From JAPLLS01 sp041309145 (GTDB lineage Bacteria > Omnitrophota > Gorgyraeia > Gygaellales > Profunditerraquicolaceae): a stretch of DNA of 21,120 bases. The stretch lies in NCBI GenBank assembly GCA_041309145.1, contig JBFZAG010000065.1, forward strand, positions 1-21,120, given 5' to 3'. The notes below the pieces were generated by a model. The model did not search any database, had not been told where the DNA came from, and saw only the letters and a program-made list of their open reading frames with translations. A program made the position numbers and the translations under genes. Below are positions 14,963 to 21,120 of the stretch, piece by piece (positions within the stretch are counted from its first letter, which is position 1; each line of letters starts with the position of its first letter).

Positions 14963-15703
14963 TTATTTTAACACGGCCGAAGCGGCCGAGTCAAAAGGAT
15001 TAGTGCGCACGGCCAGGGAAAAAAGAAACGGGTAATCCCGGTGCAGATGCTTCATATTCAAGATCCACTCTCCTGCCAGAAGCAGGTAAACCCGTTTGAT
15101 GTCGCCGGTAAGATGCTCGTAATCCGCCTTCGGCAGGCTGTTGACCTGGCCGCGGAAAGACAATTCCTCGGCCAGATGAAAAACCTTCCATAACAAGTCG
15201 GTAAACTCCCCGTACTCCAGGATATTCGGATTTTCCAAAAGGCGGAGCAAAAATTCTCTTTTAGAAACCAGCAAGTTCTGCAATTTTACCAAATCGCCTT
15301 TAGCGGCGTCTATTTCCGCCCTGTGGTTCTTAAGCTTTATCTTTAAATTCAGGAATTCTTTTTGGGTCCAGTCTTTATTCACCAGGAGCCTGCTTTTTAA
15401 TTCCTGGGCATTGCCGTCGAAACAAATCAATTCCCTGAGCAATTCCGTGCCCACCTCGCTGAAAAAAGCGCCGAAGACCATGTTCAATTTTTTGAGCAAA
15501 GCCTCTTTTTCATGATCAGTGATCAACTGGTGGAGGACCAGGACTACCAGGAGCACGTCGATCGGGATAAAAGCGATGTCTCCCAAAAGATAAATAAAAA
15601 TATGCTTGGCGTCGCGGAAAAAGTAATAATGCAGCAAGTAGATCCCTGCGGACAAACCGATAAGCCCGAAGCTTAGCTTGACCTTCCAGTTAATTTGTTT
15701 CAC
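14963..15703 (-). CDS. Two-TM membrane protein of unknown function
   Basis: No named family is recognised. The 246 residues begin at a GTG (15703) chosen because AAAGGAG lies 7 nt upstream; the frame is open further upstream into the DAHP synthase gene but has no site there. Two membrane segments are clear (about 10-29 and 34-61). The cytosolic rest is helical and charged, with a conserved-looking LNMVFGAFFSEVGTELLREL just after the second segment and a likely coiled coil near 125-165. Downstream of aroF, 59 nt away, it is probably co-transcribed with it. No catalytic motif is visible. Confidence 0.8.
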   Translation of the reverse strand: MKQINWKVKLSFGLIGLSAGIYLLHYYFFRDAKHIFIYLLGDIAFIPIDVLLVVLVLHQLITDHEKEALLKKLNMVFGAFFSEVGTELLRELICFDGNAQELKSRLLVNKDWTQKEFLNLKIKLKNHRAEIDAAKGDLVKLQNLLVSKREFLLRLLENPNILEYGEFTDLLWKVFHLAEELSFRGQVNSLPKADYEHLTGDIKRVYLLLAGEWILNMKHLHRDYPFLFSLAVRTNPFDSAASAVLK

Positions 15704-15762
15704 GCTTTCGCTCCTTTGCCTATCTCTCAGTGGCAAATACCCCTGTAATTGGATTAGACCGG

Positions 15763-16791
15763 CTAAACGTATTCCGCCAGACGCAAAACCAGCTTCCGGG
15801 AATCTTCCCAACCCAGGCAGGGATCGGTGATCGATTTTCCGTAAACCTTGCCGCTTGTCTCCTGAGCCCCTTCCTCAAGATAACTTTCGATCAAAAGCCC
15901 TTTGACCATGCTTTTCAAAGTGCGGGAGCTGTTGCGGCTGCGCATGATCTCTTTAGCGATCCGCGGCTGCTCTTCGAATTTTTTGCCGGAATTAGCGTGG
16001 TTGGTGTCCACGATTATTGTAGGATTAGCTAAAAGCCGCTTATGGTAGATCTCCGCCAAACGGATCAGGTCTTCGTAATGGTAATTGGGGATATACTGGC
16101 CGTGCTGGTTCACCGCTCCCCTGAGTATGCAGTGGACCAGCGGGTTTCCCGAGGTCTTGACTTCCCAGCCGCGGTAGATGAAAACATGGCCGGCCTGGCC
16201 GGCCTGCACCGAATTGAGCATCACCCCCAGATCTCCGCCGGTCGGGTTCTTCATGCCTACGGGAATATCCATGCCGCTGACCGTCAGGCGGTGCTGCTGG
16301 TTCTCCACGGAACGCGCTCCCACCGCGACATAACTTAAGATATCTTCAAGATACGGGTAATTGCTGGGATAGAGCATCTCGTCAGCCGAGGTCAATCCGG
16401 ATTCTTTGAGGAGCCGCAGATGCATCCGGCGCAAAGCTTTCAAACCTTCGACGATATTAGGTTTGTCTTTAGGATCCGGCTGGTGCATCATCCCCTTGTA
16501 TCCTTCTCCGGTAGTCCGGGGCTTATTGGTATAAACTCTGGGCACAAGCACCAGTTTATCTTTGACTTCATCCTGGAGCTTGGACAGGCGGGCCACATAC
16601 TCGCAGACAGCGTCCTCATCGTCCGCGGAACAAGGCCCGATGATCAAAATGAATTTATCGCTTTTGCCTTTAAAAATATCGATGATCCGGCGGTCCCGCT
16701 CTTTTTTTATTTTTTTCAAAGGCTCGGCCATAGGCAACCGGCTTAAGATCTCGGTGACGCTGGGGATCTGGCGCAAATATTCGAAACTCAT
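15763..16791 (-). CDS. aroF: 3-deoxy-7-phosphoheptulonate (DAHP) synthase, class I
   Basis: This enzyme condenses phosphoenolpyruvate and erythrose-4-phosphate, the first committed step to aromatic amino acids. It has 342 residues from MSFEYLRQIP; ATG 16791 has AGGAG 5 nt upstream, while GTG 16797 would be too close. Substrate and metal motifs of the AroF/G/H type are all present: the metal Cys in GPCSADD, KPRTTGEGYKG, GARSVENQQHR, KNPTGGDLG, the metal His in DTNHANSGK, the metal Glu in LIESYLEEGAQ and the Asp in SITDPCLGWED. Feedback specificity (Tyr, Phe or Trp) cannot be decided by reading, so the symbol stands for the family. Confidence 0.93.
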   Translation of the reverse strand: MSFEYLRQIPSVTEILSRLPMAEPLKKIKKERDRRIIDIFKGKSDKFILIIGPCSADDEDAVCEYVARLSKLQDEVKDKLVLVPRVYTNKPRTTGEGYKGMMHQPDPKDKPNIVEGLKALRRMHLRLLKESGLTSADEMLYPSNYPYLEDILSYVAVGARSVENQQHRLTVSGMDIPVGMKNPTGGDLGVMLNSVQAGQAGHVFIYRGWEVKTSGNPLVHCILRGAVNQHGQYIPNYHYEDLIRLAEIYHKRLLANPTIIVDTNHANSGKKFEEQPRIAKEIMRSRNSSRTLKSMVKGLLIESYLEEGAQETSGKVYGKSITDPCLGWEDSRKLVLRLAEYV

Positions 16792-16815
16792 GTTCACTCC
16801 TTTTTATTCAGCTTT

Positions 16816-16844
16816 ATTTTAGTGCGAAATGCCGGATTAGGCAA
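16816..16844 (-). promoter_or_regulatory. Promoter for the DAHP synthase gene
   Basis: On the minus strand TTGCCT (16844-16839), a 17-bp spacer and TAAAAT (16821-16816) form a good sigma70-type promoter, with the start expected about 18 nt before the ATG at 16791. Confidence 0.6.
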
Positions 16845-16879
16845 CTTAATTTATCGCCTGAACTTTATCATAATAAATA

Positions 16880-16908
16880 TGGACAAGGCCCGGAAAATAT
16901 GTTATTTT
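16880..16908 (+). promoter_or_regulatory. Possible promoter for the FKBP gene
   Basis: TGGACA (16880-16885), a 17-bp spacer and TATTTT (16903-16908) lie about 50 nt before the FKBP ATG in the divergent aroF/FKBP region (16792-16957). The match is moderate and the region is AT-rich, so this is tentative. Confidence 0.35.
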
Positions 16909-16957
16909 TTTATCCGATCATTCACTAAGAATCCACCTGAAAATCCAAGGAGGCAAA

Positions 16958-17407
16958 ATGGCTGGCGCTAAAACCGGGGATACGGTAAAAGTCCATTACA
17001 CGGGAAAACTTACAGACGGGACCATATTCGACGATTCCCTTAACCGCGAACCGCTGGAATTCACCCTGGGCAAGAATAATCTGATCGCCGGATTCGAGAA
17101 TGCGGTCCTGGACATGAATTCAGGCGACTGGAAAACAGTGACCATCCCCGCGAGCGAAGCTTACGGAGAGCACATGAAGGAAATGGTGGTCGAAGTCGAA
17201 CGCAAACAGCTGCCCGCGGACTTCCAGCCGGTCATCGGAGCGCAACTGCAGGTCTCCCAGGAACAGGGGCAGGAAATCGTGGTTTCGATAGTCGGCATCA
17301 GCCCGACCCATGTGACTTTAGACGCTAATCACCCGCTGGCGGGAAAAGATCTGGTTTTCGAGATCAAGCTCGTGGAGATCGTTCCCAACTGCTCCTGCTG
17401 CCACTAA
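16958..17407 (+). CDS. FKBP-type peptidyl-prolyl isomerase, SlyD-like
   Basis: This 149-residue protein is a folding helper that catalyses cis-trans isomerisation at proline and can act as a chaperone. The FKBP core is seen in VKVHYTGKLTDGTIFDDS, EPLEFTLGKNNLIAGFENAV and KTVTIPASEAYGE. The inserted chaperone flap of SlyD follows (about 70-125), then the return NHPLAGKDLVFEIKLVEI. It ends in a short CSCCH tail that could bind metal, a much reduced version of the SlyD His/Cys tail. The ribosome binding site AAGGAGG is strong. It is the only clear plus-strand gene in the window and has its own terminator. Confidence 0.93.
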   Translation: MAGAKTGDTVKVHYTGKLTDGTIFDDSLNREPLEFTLGKNNLIAGFENAVLDMNSGDWKTVTIPASEAYGEHMKEMVVEVERKQLPADFQPVIGAQLQVSQEQGQEIVVSIVGISPTHVTLDANHPLAGKDLVFEIKLVEIVPNCSCCH

Positions 17408-17447
17408 ACCAGTACAACCGCGTAGGTTGTACTGGTCAGGATTTTTT
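17408..17447 (+). terminator. Intrinsic terminator of the FKBP gene, overlapping the mazG 3' end
   Basis: A perfect 12-bp stem, ACCAGTACAACC (17408-17419) with GGTTGTACTGGT (17425-17436), has a 5-nt loop and is followed on the plus strand by ATTTTTT. It begins right after the FKBP stop. The T-run is part of the mazG coding end (Lys-Lys-Ser codons) and the stem touches the mazG stop codon. For mazG the same hairpin lacks a following T-run. Confidence 0.85.
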
Positions 17448-17819
17448 CTCCAGCTTTTTGATCTTATTCCAGTTACGGATGATCTCCCGGGAAGATCTCA
17501 CCTTGGTATCGCCGAAAACGTGGGGGTGGCGGCGTTTAAGCTTTCCGATCAACCCCCCAATAACGTCTTCAATATCAAACCTTTTGCTCTTAGAAGCGAT
17601 CTGAGCATTGAACATCACATGCAGCAACAGATCCCCCAGCTCTTCTTCCATGTGCCGGGAGTTGCCGCTTTTTACCGCGGCTATGAATTCCTCTACTTCC
17701 TCTTTTAACCCTTTGATCAGACTTTTATGGGTCTGCTTATTATCCCAGAGACATCCTTTAGGTCCGTGCAGGGTCCGGAACACTTTTTTAAGCTCGTTGA
17801 ATCTCGATCTAGCTCTCAT
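17436..17819 (-). CDS. mazG: MazG-type nucleoside triphosphate pyrophosphohydrolase, single domain
   Basis: This enzyme hydrolyses (d)NTPs to the monophosphate and pyrophosphate, often as a house-cleaning step. It has 127 residues. Motifs are HGPKGCLWDNKQTHKSL, the metal-binding LKEEVEEF (about 38-45) and EEELGDLLLHVMFNAQIA (about 58-75), then RRHPHVFGD. The E. coli enzyme has two such domains; this is one, as in many other bacteria. ATG 17819 is chosen because AGGGGGG lies just upstream and the family begins near here. The extension to 17909 would run through a hairpin and the mini-gene. Confidence 0.92.
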   Translation of the reverse strand: MRARSRFNELKKVFRTLHGPKGCLWDNKQTHKSLIKGLKEEVEEFIAAVKSGNSRHMEEELGDLLLHVMFNAQIASKSKRFDIEDVIGGLIGKLKRRHPHVFGDTKVRSSREIIRNWNKIKKLEKKS

Positions 17820-17835
17820 TATCCCCCCTAAACAA

Positions 17836-17862
17836 ATCAGCCTGTCTGACTGACAGGCTGAT
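17836..17862 (-). terminator. Hairpin between the mini-gene and mazG, possible terminator
   Basis: An 11-bp stem (17836-17846 with 17852-17862; core CAGCCTGTC/GACAGGCTG) is followed on the minus strand by TTTGTTTAG. The T-tract is poor, so it may only attenuate transcription from the mini-gene into mazG. Confidence 0.5.
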
Positions 17863-17886
17863 CTTGATCTTGCTCGGCAAGTTAGC

Positions 17887-17946
17887 TTATTTCTTTTTCT
17901 TTTTGGCAACTTTTTTCTTTTTGTGGGCAGCGCAGGTTTTGCACAT
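17887..17946 (-). CDS. 19-residue basic CxxC mini-protein
   Basis: The predicted product is MCKTCAAHKKKKVAKKKKK. Support comes from the signals around it: GGAGGTGAT, almost a full match to the 16S rRNA tail, lies 2 nt before the ATG (AGG core 5-9 nt away), a promoter stands at 17970-17998, and a hairpin follows at 17836-17862. The CxxC followed by His suggests metal binding, and the lysine tail suggests nucleic-acid or ribosome contact; both are inference. No annotated family is recalled with confidence. It is below the length most gene finders report. Confidence 0.6.
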   Translation of the reverse strand: MCKTCAAHKKKKVAKKKKK

Positions 17947-17969
17947 AATCACCTCCAGGTTATAGTATT

Positions 17970-17998
17970 ATTTTAGCACAAGAAAGTGTTACGCGCAA
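17970..17998 (-). promoter_or_regulatory. Promoter for the mini-protein gene
   Basis: On the minus strand TTGCGC (17998-17993), a 17-bp spacer and TAAAAT (17975-17970) with an extended TGC before the -10 form a good promoter. It begins just after the alkD-like stop codon at 18001. Confidence 0.65.
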
Positions 17999-18000
17999 GT

Positions 18001-18747
18001 TTATTTTACGCACCGGCTTTTCCTGGGAAGGCTCAAATAGTAGCGCCGTTCCTTTTGGGAAAACCTTTCAATGGCGTAACGCAGCGCGGTCCTGGGCATG
18101 GCCAGAGCCGACTTCTTAAGAAATTTTTCTTCTTTTTGTTGATCGCGCTTTCCGGCCTCGCGCAGCATCCAGCCCACGGCTTTGTGGATCAGGTCCTCTT
18201 TGTCCTTAAGAAGAATGCCCGCGATCTTGAAAGTATCCGCGAATTCAAAGTGCTTAATGAACTCGAAAGTAGCGACAATAGCGATCCGTCGCTCCCAAAA
18301 ATTTACGGATCTGGCCAGCCTATAAAGGATTTTTTTGTTTCTGCCCCTAAGAAAAGCTCCAAGGATCTGATGCGCGCTTAAATCCACCAGGTCCCAATTA
18401 TTGATGTAGCGGGTATTCTTCAGGTAGAAACGGACAATCTTATTTCTTTCGCTTTCCCCGGTCTTCTCAAATCGGGCTATCAGAACAAGCAGAGCCAGCA
18501 GCCGCTCCTCATGTATCGGAGAAGCGATCAAATCCGAGAGTTCTTCCAGCGAGAGACTTACGTGTTTCTTGGCTATGCTGCGGATCCGGGGGACCTGCAC
18601 ACCGATAAATCTGTCACCTTCGGCGTACTCTCCCGGCCCGGTCTTGAAAAAACCGGCAAGAACGGCTGCTTTATGCTTTGACCCCCAACCGCGAAGCTCT
18701 GTCCTTATTTTATTGACTTGCCGACGGTCAATCTTTGCCGCCGTCAT
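18001..18747 (-). CDS. AlkD-type DNA alkylation repair glycosylase
   Basis: This HEAT-repeat DNA glycosylase family removes bulky or cationic alkylated purines such as 3- and 7-methyl bases without flipping them. It has 248 residues. GEYAEGDRFIGVQVPRIRSI is the family start. The residues known to matter in Bacillus cereus AlkD have counterparts: Trp and Asp in NNWDLVDLS, Arg in WERRIAIVATF and Trp in AVGWMLREAGKRD. ATG 18747 overlaps the TGA of the upstream gene (ATGA), which argues for coupled translation. A TTG at 18783 would add 12 residues without support. Confidence 0.92.
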   Translation of the reverse strand: MTAAKIDRRQVNKIRTELRGWGSKHKAAVLAGFFKTGPGEYAEGDRFIGVQVPRIRSIAKKHVSLSLEELSDLIASPIHEERLLALLVLIARFEKTGESERNKIVRFYLKNTRYINNWDLVDLSAHQILGAFLRGRNKKILYRLARSVNFWERRIAIVATFEFIKHFEFADTFKIAGILLKDKEDLIHKAVGWMLREAGKRDQQKEEKFLKKSALAMPRTALRYAIERFSQKERRYYLSLPRKSRCVK

Positions 18748-19235
18748 CTGCGGGACCGGGGATTCTTCCAAACGATATTGCAAGGGTAAATATACTTAAC
18801 GTTCATGCCGGAACTGTAGATAAATCCGGGGATACCGTCTTCTATTTTATACATACCAAAACAATCAAGGCCACCGCCCTTGCAGATTGTCGGGTTATAG
18901 GCATGCTCATTAAAACAGATCAAATTGCAATTCCTAGTGTCAAAAATTACAGTTATGTCGAGTTTGATCTTTTCCCTCCAGTCAGCCATGGTGGTAAAGA
19001 TCATTTCCTTTAACAGCTCTTCTTCATGCCGGACATCCGGATATTGCTCGTAATCTACCAGTAAGCGCAGATCAAGCACAAAATTATCCCCGGCCAGATA
19101 AACATCGTTTGTTAACCCGTGCACACTGACTTTTGCCACGCCTTCATGCACAGTCAAAGGAGCGCGCCTGAAGATTTCGGCTAATTCCGGAAAAGACTGG
19201 ACAAAATCCGGCTCAAATTCGCTCACGATAATCAT
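18744..19235 (-). CDS. Unknown 163-residue protein coupled to AlkD
   Basis: The family is not recognised. It is a soluble-looking protein with no signal peptide or membrane segment. AAAGGAGGTG lies 5 nt before ATG 19235, so the gene is surely real. It contains five cysteines, mostly in the C-terminal half (NCNLICFNEHAY, CKGGGLDCFGMYK, YPCNIVWK), near a VIFDT stretch. Its stop overlaps the AlkD start by 4 nt (ATGA), so the two are made together; a link to DNA damage or metal handling is only a guess from that coupling. Confidence 0.85.
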   Translation of the reverse strand: MIIVSEFEPDFVQSFPELAEIFRRAPLTVHEGVAKVSVHGLTNDVYLAGDNFVLDLRLLVDYEQYPDVRHEEELLKEMIFTTMADWREKIKLDITVIFDTRNCNLICFNEHAYNPTICKGGGLDCFGMYKIEDGIPGFIYSSGMNVKYIYPCNIVWKNPRSRR

Positions 19236-19286
19236 TCAACACCTCCTTTATTAACTTACTCCGGAAAGATCGGCGCACTCTTGCTT

Positions 19287-19673
19287 TTAACCGGGCTCTT
19301 TTTTATTCATGGATTTCAGCACGGTGCATAACACATCGGCATACTCGGAGATACTGTCTTTCTCATAAGGAAATTCCCGGCAGGACTTTGGCTTCAGGCG
19401 GTAATCGATCTTGTGGATCGAACATAAGCCGTCGGGATCAAGAAAAGTGCAGGGGTTGTCCTCATAGCTGGTGCCGATCCGGAATCCGGAAGGAAAGTCC
19501 TTGTCTATCTCCAGCTGGAAGAACTCGCCTTTGAGCCCGAGCGCCGCGATCTTTTTAGCCTCTTCAAGATCGGCGAAAGCCCCCCGCTGGCAACAATCCG
19601 ACTGGCTGAAGCACTCCCGGCAATAATCTTTCTTTAAGTCTTGTTCACCTTCAACTTTTTGGCTGGTAGACAT
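19287..19673 (-). CDS. YkgJ-family cysteine cluster protein
   Basis: This 128-residue protein is of the family of putative zinc- or iron-binding proteins with an N-terminal cysteine cluster. The cluster is CRECFSQSDCC (Cys18, 21, 27, 28), followed in the family order by CTFLDPDGLCSIHKIDYRLKPKSCREFP, with three more cysteines. GAGGA precedes the ATG at 19673. Function is unknown in the family; a metal centre, perhaps Fe-S, is likely. It lies 51 nt upstream of the 163-residue unknown, probably in the same unit. Confidence 0.88.
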   Translation of the reverse strand: MSTSQKVEGEQDLKKDYCRECFSQSDCCQRGAFADLEEAKKIAALGLKGEFFQLEIDKDFPSGFRIGTSYEDNPCTFLDPDGLCSIHKIDYRLKPKSCREFPYEKDSISEYADVLCTVLKSMNKKEPG

Positions 19674-19716
19674 TTTAATCCTCTTAGTTTAGCGCTGGTT
19701 TAAAATAGATCCGTTT

Positions 19717-20574
19717 CTAAAGATAGCTTTTTAAATAATTGACTATCTCCGCCCTGTCGTTGTCATCCATAAACTCGAATACTCCGCCGATCTCGAAGGC
19801 TTTTCCGGGGTTTTCCGGGTTATTCCTGTTTTCCACCCTGAGGACCTTGACCACGCAATCAAGATGGCGCGCGGCATCAAAATGCATCTTGCAGAACAGC
19901 TCGCACTCCAGCGGCACAAAAACGGGAGAGTTAAAACATACTCCGGCAAAGCTGATGTTGATCGTCTTGGAGGAAAAAGACTGGCCGTGGAAGATGTATT
20001 CGATGTCCAGCTCCCCGGCGATCCTGATGAACCGCCTCCTCTCCCTGCCGTTATAACTTCTGGTCTGAATAAAATTATCGACTATCATGAACTTGCGCAT
20101 ATCAGCCTCGGATATTTTTTTGATATCCCAGAAAGCATCCTTGAAATACCGGCTGATGGCCTCTTCTATTTCGCTGAAGGTGCTGATAAAAACGCAGACC
20201 TGGCGGTTGGTGATCTGCTGGATCATTTGGATCGCGGCTTCGTTTAAAGGATCGGCCATAGCGATGGATAAAGACGAACCGACCTCATCGATGGGTATAA
20301 GTTTAAAAATATTGATCCACTTCAAAGGGATCCTGCTCAAGACCTCGCGGGGAATAAGATAATTCTTGAGCGGAAGATAAGCCAGGTGGTACTGGTTGGA
20401 AAGGCACATCGCGATATCATATTCGGTCGCGAATTTCAAAGCGATCAAATGCTGGCTGACATATCCGCCGTTAATGCGCTGATCCGCCAGAGCGCGCTCG
20501 AGCTGTTCGGGGGTGATGATCTTCCGCTCAATAAGCAACTCGCCGATTTTTTTCCGAATGATCCGTGGGAACAC
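19717..20574 (-). CDS. MshEN-PilZ two-domain protein, probable c-di-GMP receptor
   Basis: This 285-residue protein carries an N-terminal GspE/PilB N-domain (MshEN, about 8-145: KIGELLIERKIITPEQLERALADQ, then YLPLKNYLIPREVLSRIPLKW and KLIPIDEVGSSLSIAMADPL) and a C-terminal PilZ domain (about 178-285) with RRRFIR and NISFAG, which match the PilZ RxxxR and D/NxSxxG signatures. Both domain types bind c-di-GMP in characterised proteins. There is no ATPase domain, so it is not a pilus motor. GTG 20574 is chosen because AGGAGG lies 5 nt upstream. In MshEN the usual Arg of RLGxxL is Lys and a Gly is Lys, so binding there is less sure than in PilZ. Confidence 0.88.
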   Translation of the reverse strand: MFPRIIRKKIGELLIERKIITPEQLERALADQRINGGYVSQHLIALKFATEYDIAMCLSNQYHLAYLPLKNYLIPREVLSRIPLKWINIFKLIPIDEVGSSLSIAMADPLNEAAIQMIQQITNRQVCVFISTFSEIEEAISRYFKDAFWDIKKISEADMRKFMIVDNFIQTRSYNGRERRRFIRIAGELDIEYIFHGQSFSSKTINISFAGVCFNSPVFVPLECELFCKMHFDAARHLDCVVKVLRVENRNNPENPGKAFEIGGVFEFMDDNDRAEIVNYLKSYL

Positions 20575-20592
20575 TTTGGCCTCCTGATTTAT

Positions 20593-21120
20593 TCACCATT
20601 TTTCCCAATGAATGTTGCCCGGCTCGAATTTATCCTGAGGTTTGTCTGTCCCCTGAGGATAGCCTACCGCGATGACGTTCAAAGGAATGACCTGATCGGG
20701 TATGCCCAGAACTTTCCTGACATGCGCTGTTCTTTCCGCGATAGGATGCATCCCTGACCAGACAGCGCCTAATCCCATGGCCTCAGCCGCAAGCAGGATG
20801 TTCTCGCTGGCCGCGGAACAATCCTGGATCCAGAAATCGCGTTCAGCCCCTGAAAGGGTTCTAGCCATATCCGCGCAGACCACGATACAGGCTCCGGCCT
20901 TCGTGATCATCTTGGTATAAGGCAAGCCCTCGGCAAGCTTCTTTAGAGCATTTTCGTCGGTGACCGCGATGAACCTCCAGGGCCTCATATTCCTGGCCGA
21001 TGGAGCGGCCATACCGGATTTTAAAAGTTCAAGCAGCTGGTCTTTAGTCACTTTTTTTCCGGTATAAGACCTTACGCTTTTTCGGGAATGGATCACTGAA
21101 AGGGCATCTTTAGCCTGAGA
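20593..21120 (-). CDS. Nitroreductase family protein, 5' end cut by window edge
   Basis: This flavoprotein uses FMN and NAD(P)H to reduce nitro compounds or quinones; the physiological substrate is unknown. IHSRKSVRSYTGKKV is the usual N-terminal FMN-binding start; AAPSARNMRPWRFIAV and AAEAMGLGAVWSGMHP are family hallmarks; IAVGYPQG leads to the C-terminus. The frame stays open through 21120, reading SQAKDALSVIHSRKS, and a GTG at 21096 has no ribosome binding site. Nitroreductases usually start several residues before this Ile-His, so the real start lies beyond the right edge. It is 18 nt upstream of the MshEN-PilZ gene. Confidence 0.9.
   Translation of the reverse strand, partial: SQAKDALSVIHSRKSVRSYTGKKVTKDQLLELLKSGMAAPSARNMRPWRFIAVTDENALKKLAEGLPYTKMITKAGACIVVCADMARTLSGAERDFWIQDCSAASENILLAAEAMGLGAVWSGMHPIAERTAHVRKVLGIPDQVIPLNVIAVGYPQGTDKPQDKFEPGNIHWEKW

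Noticed and set aside
14974..14988. CGGCCG/CGGCCG hairpin at the end of the two-TM protein gene
   Set aside because: It lies within the coding end, has a 3-nt loop and is not followed by a convincing T-run on the minus strand, so it was not called a terminator.
15704..15762. Possible riboswitch in the aroF to membrane-protein spacer
   Set aside because: Only a 6-bp TTTGCC/GGCAAA pairing is visible; no known riboswitch core was recognised.
19236..19286. Promoter for the 163-residue unknown and AlkD
   Set aside because: No -35/-10 pair of reasonable quality was found in the 51-nt gap; co-transcription from upstream is simpler.

Overview
The window is a dense bacterial chromosome segment. Almost every gene lies on the minus strand; the one clear plus-strand gene is an FKBP-type peptidyl-prolyl isomerase at 16958-17407. 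Several things suggest an uncultivated Gram-negative bacterium, possibly Omnitrophota (former OP3) or a relative: the mix of families, a BatD-like secreted protein, a MshEN-PilZ protein, and short palindromic repeats of the GTCACAAG and GGGGACAGG types lying between and inside genes. The taxon is an inference from style and recall; no marker gene in the window settles it.

Right edge to 17400 (read leftwards). First comes a nitroreductase cut by the window edge. Next is a protein joining an MshEN domain to a PilZ domain, both families that can bind c-di-GMP. It is followed by a YkgJ-type cysteine-cluster protein, an unrecognised 163-residue protein, and an AlkD-type DNA glycosylase joined to that unknown by an ATGA overlap. 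A 19-residue, very basic CxxC mini-protein has its own promoter and a near-perfect ribosome binding site. A single-domain MazG converges on the FKBP gene, and the two genes share a terminator hairpin.

16850 to 14960. A DAHP synthase with a good sigma70-type promoter is followed by a two-TM membrane protein of unknown function that uses a GTG start.

14960 to the left edge. A strong promoter at 14929-14956 precedes about 14 kb of tightly packed minus-strand genes. In transcription order they are: small membrane coiled-coil protein, BatD-like protein, recG, rsmD, coaD, yceD, rpmF, plsX, fabH, fabD, a second diverged fabD, fabG, acpP, an intrinsic terminator, fabF, leuC, leuD, leuB, asd (partial). 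This joins recombination repair, rRNA modification, CoA synthesis, the classic yceD-rpmF-plsX-fab cluster for fatty acid and phospholipid synthesis, and the leuCDB-asd block for leucine and aspartate-family amino acids. Most junctions are under 20 nt or overlap.

The most unusual features are these. (1) A tandem fabD duplication in which copy 2 keeps the catalytic Ser, Arg and His but has lost the conserved GxMxAVLG loop. (2) Octamer-based inverted repeats fill the wide gaps of the operon, have become the C-terminus of LeuD and the stop region of FabG, and have apparently put an in-frame insertion of about 20 residues into the RecG helicase core. (3) A second, compound palindrome with GGGGAC cores fills the leuB-asd gap. 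(4) The 19-residue mini-gene. No CRISPR array, tRNA, rRNA, prophage or complete insertion sequence was seen.
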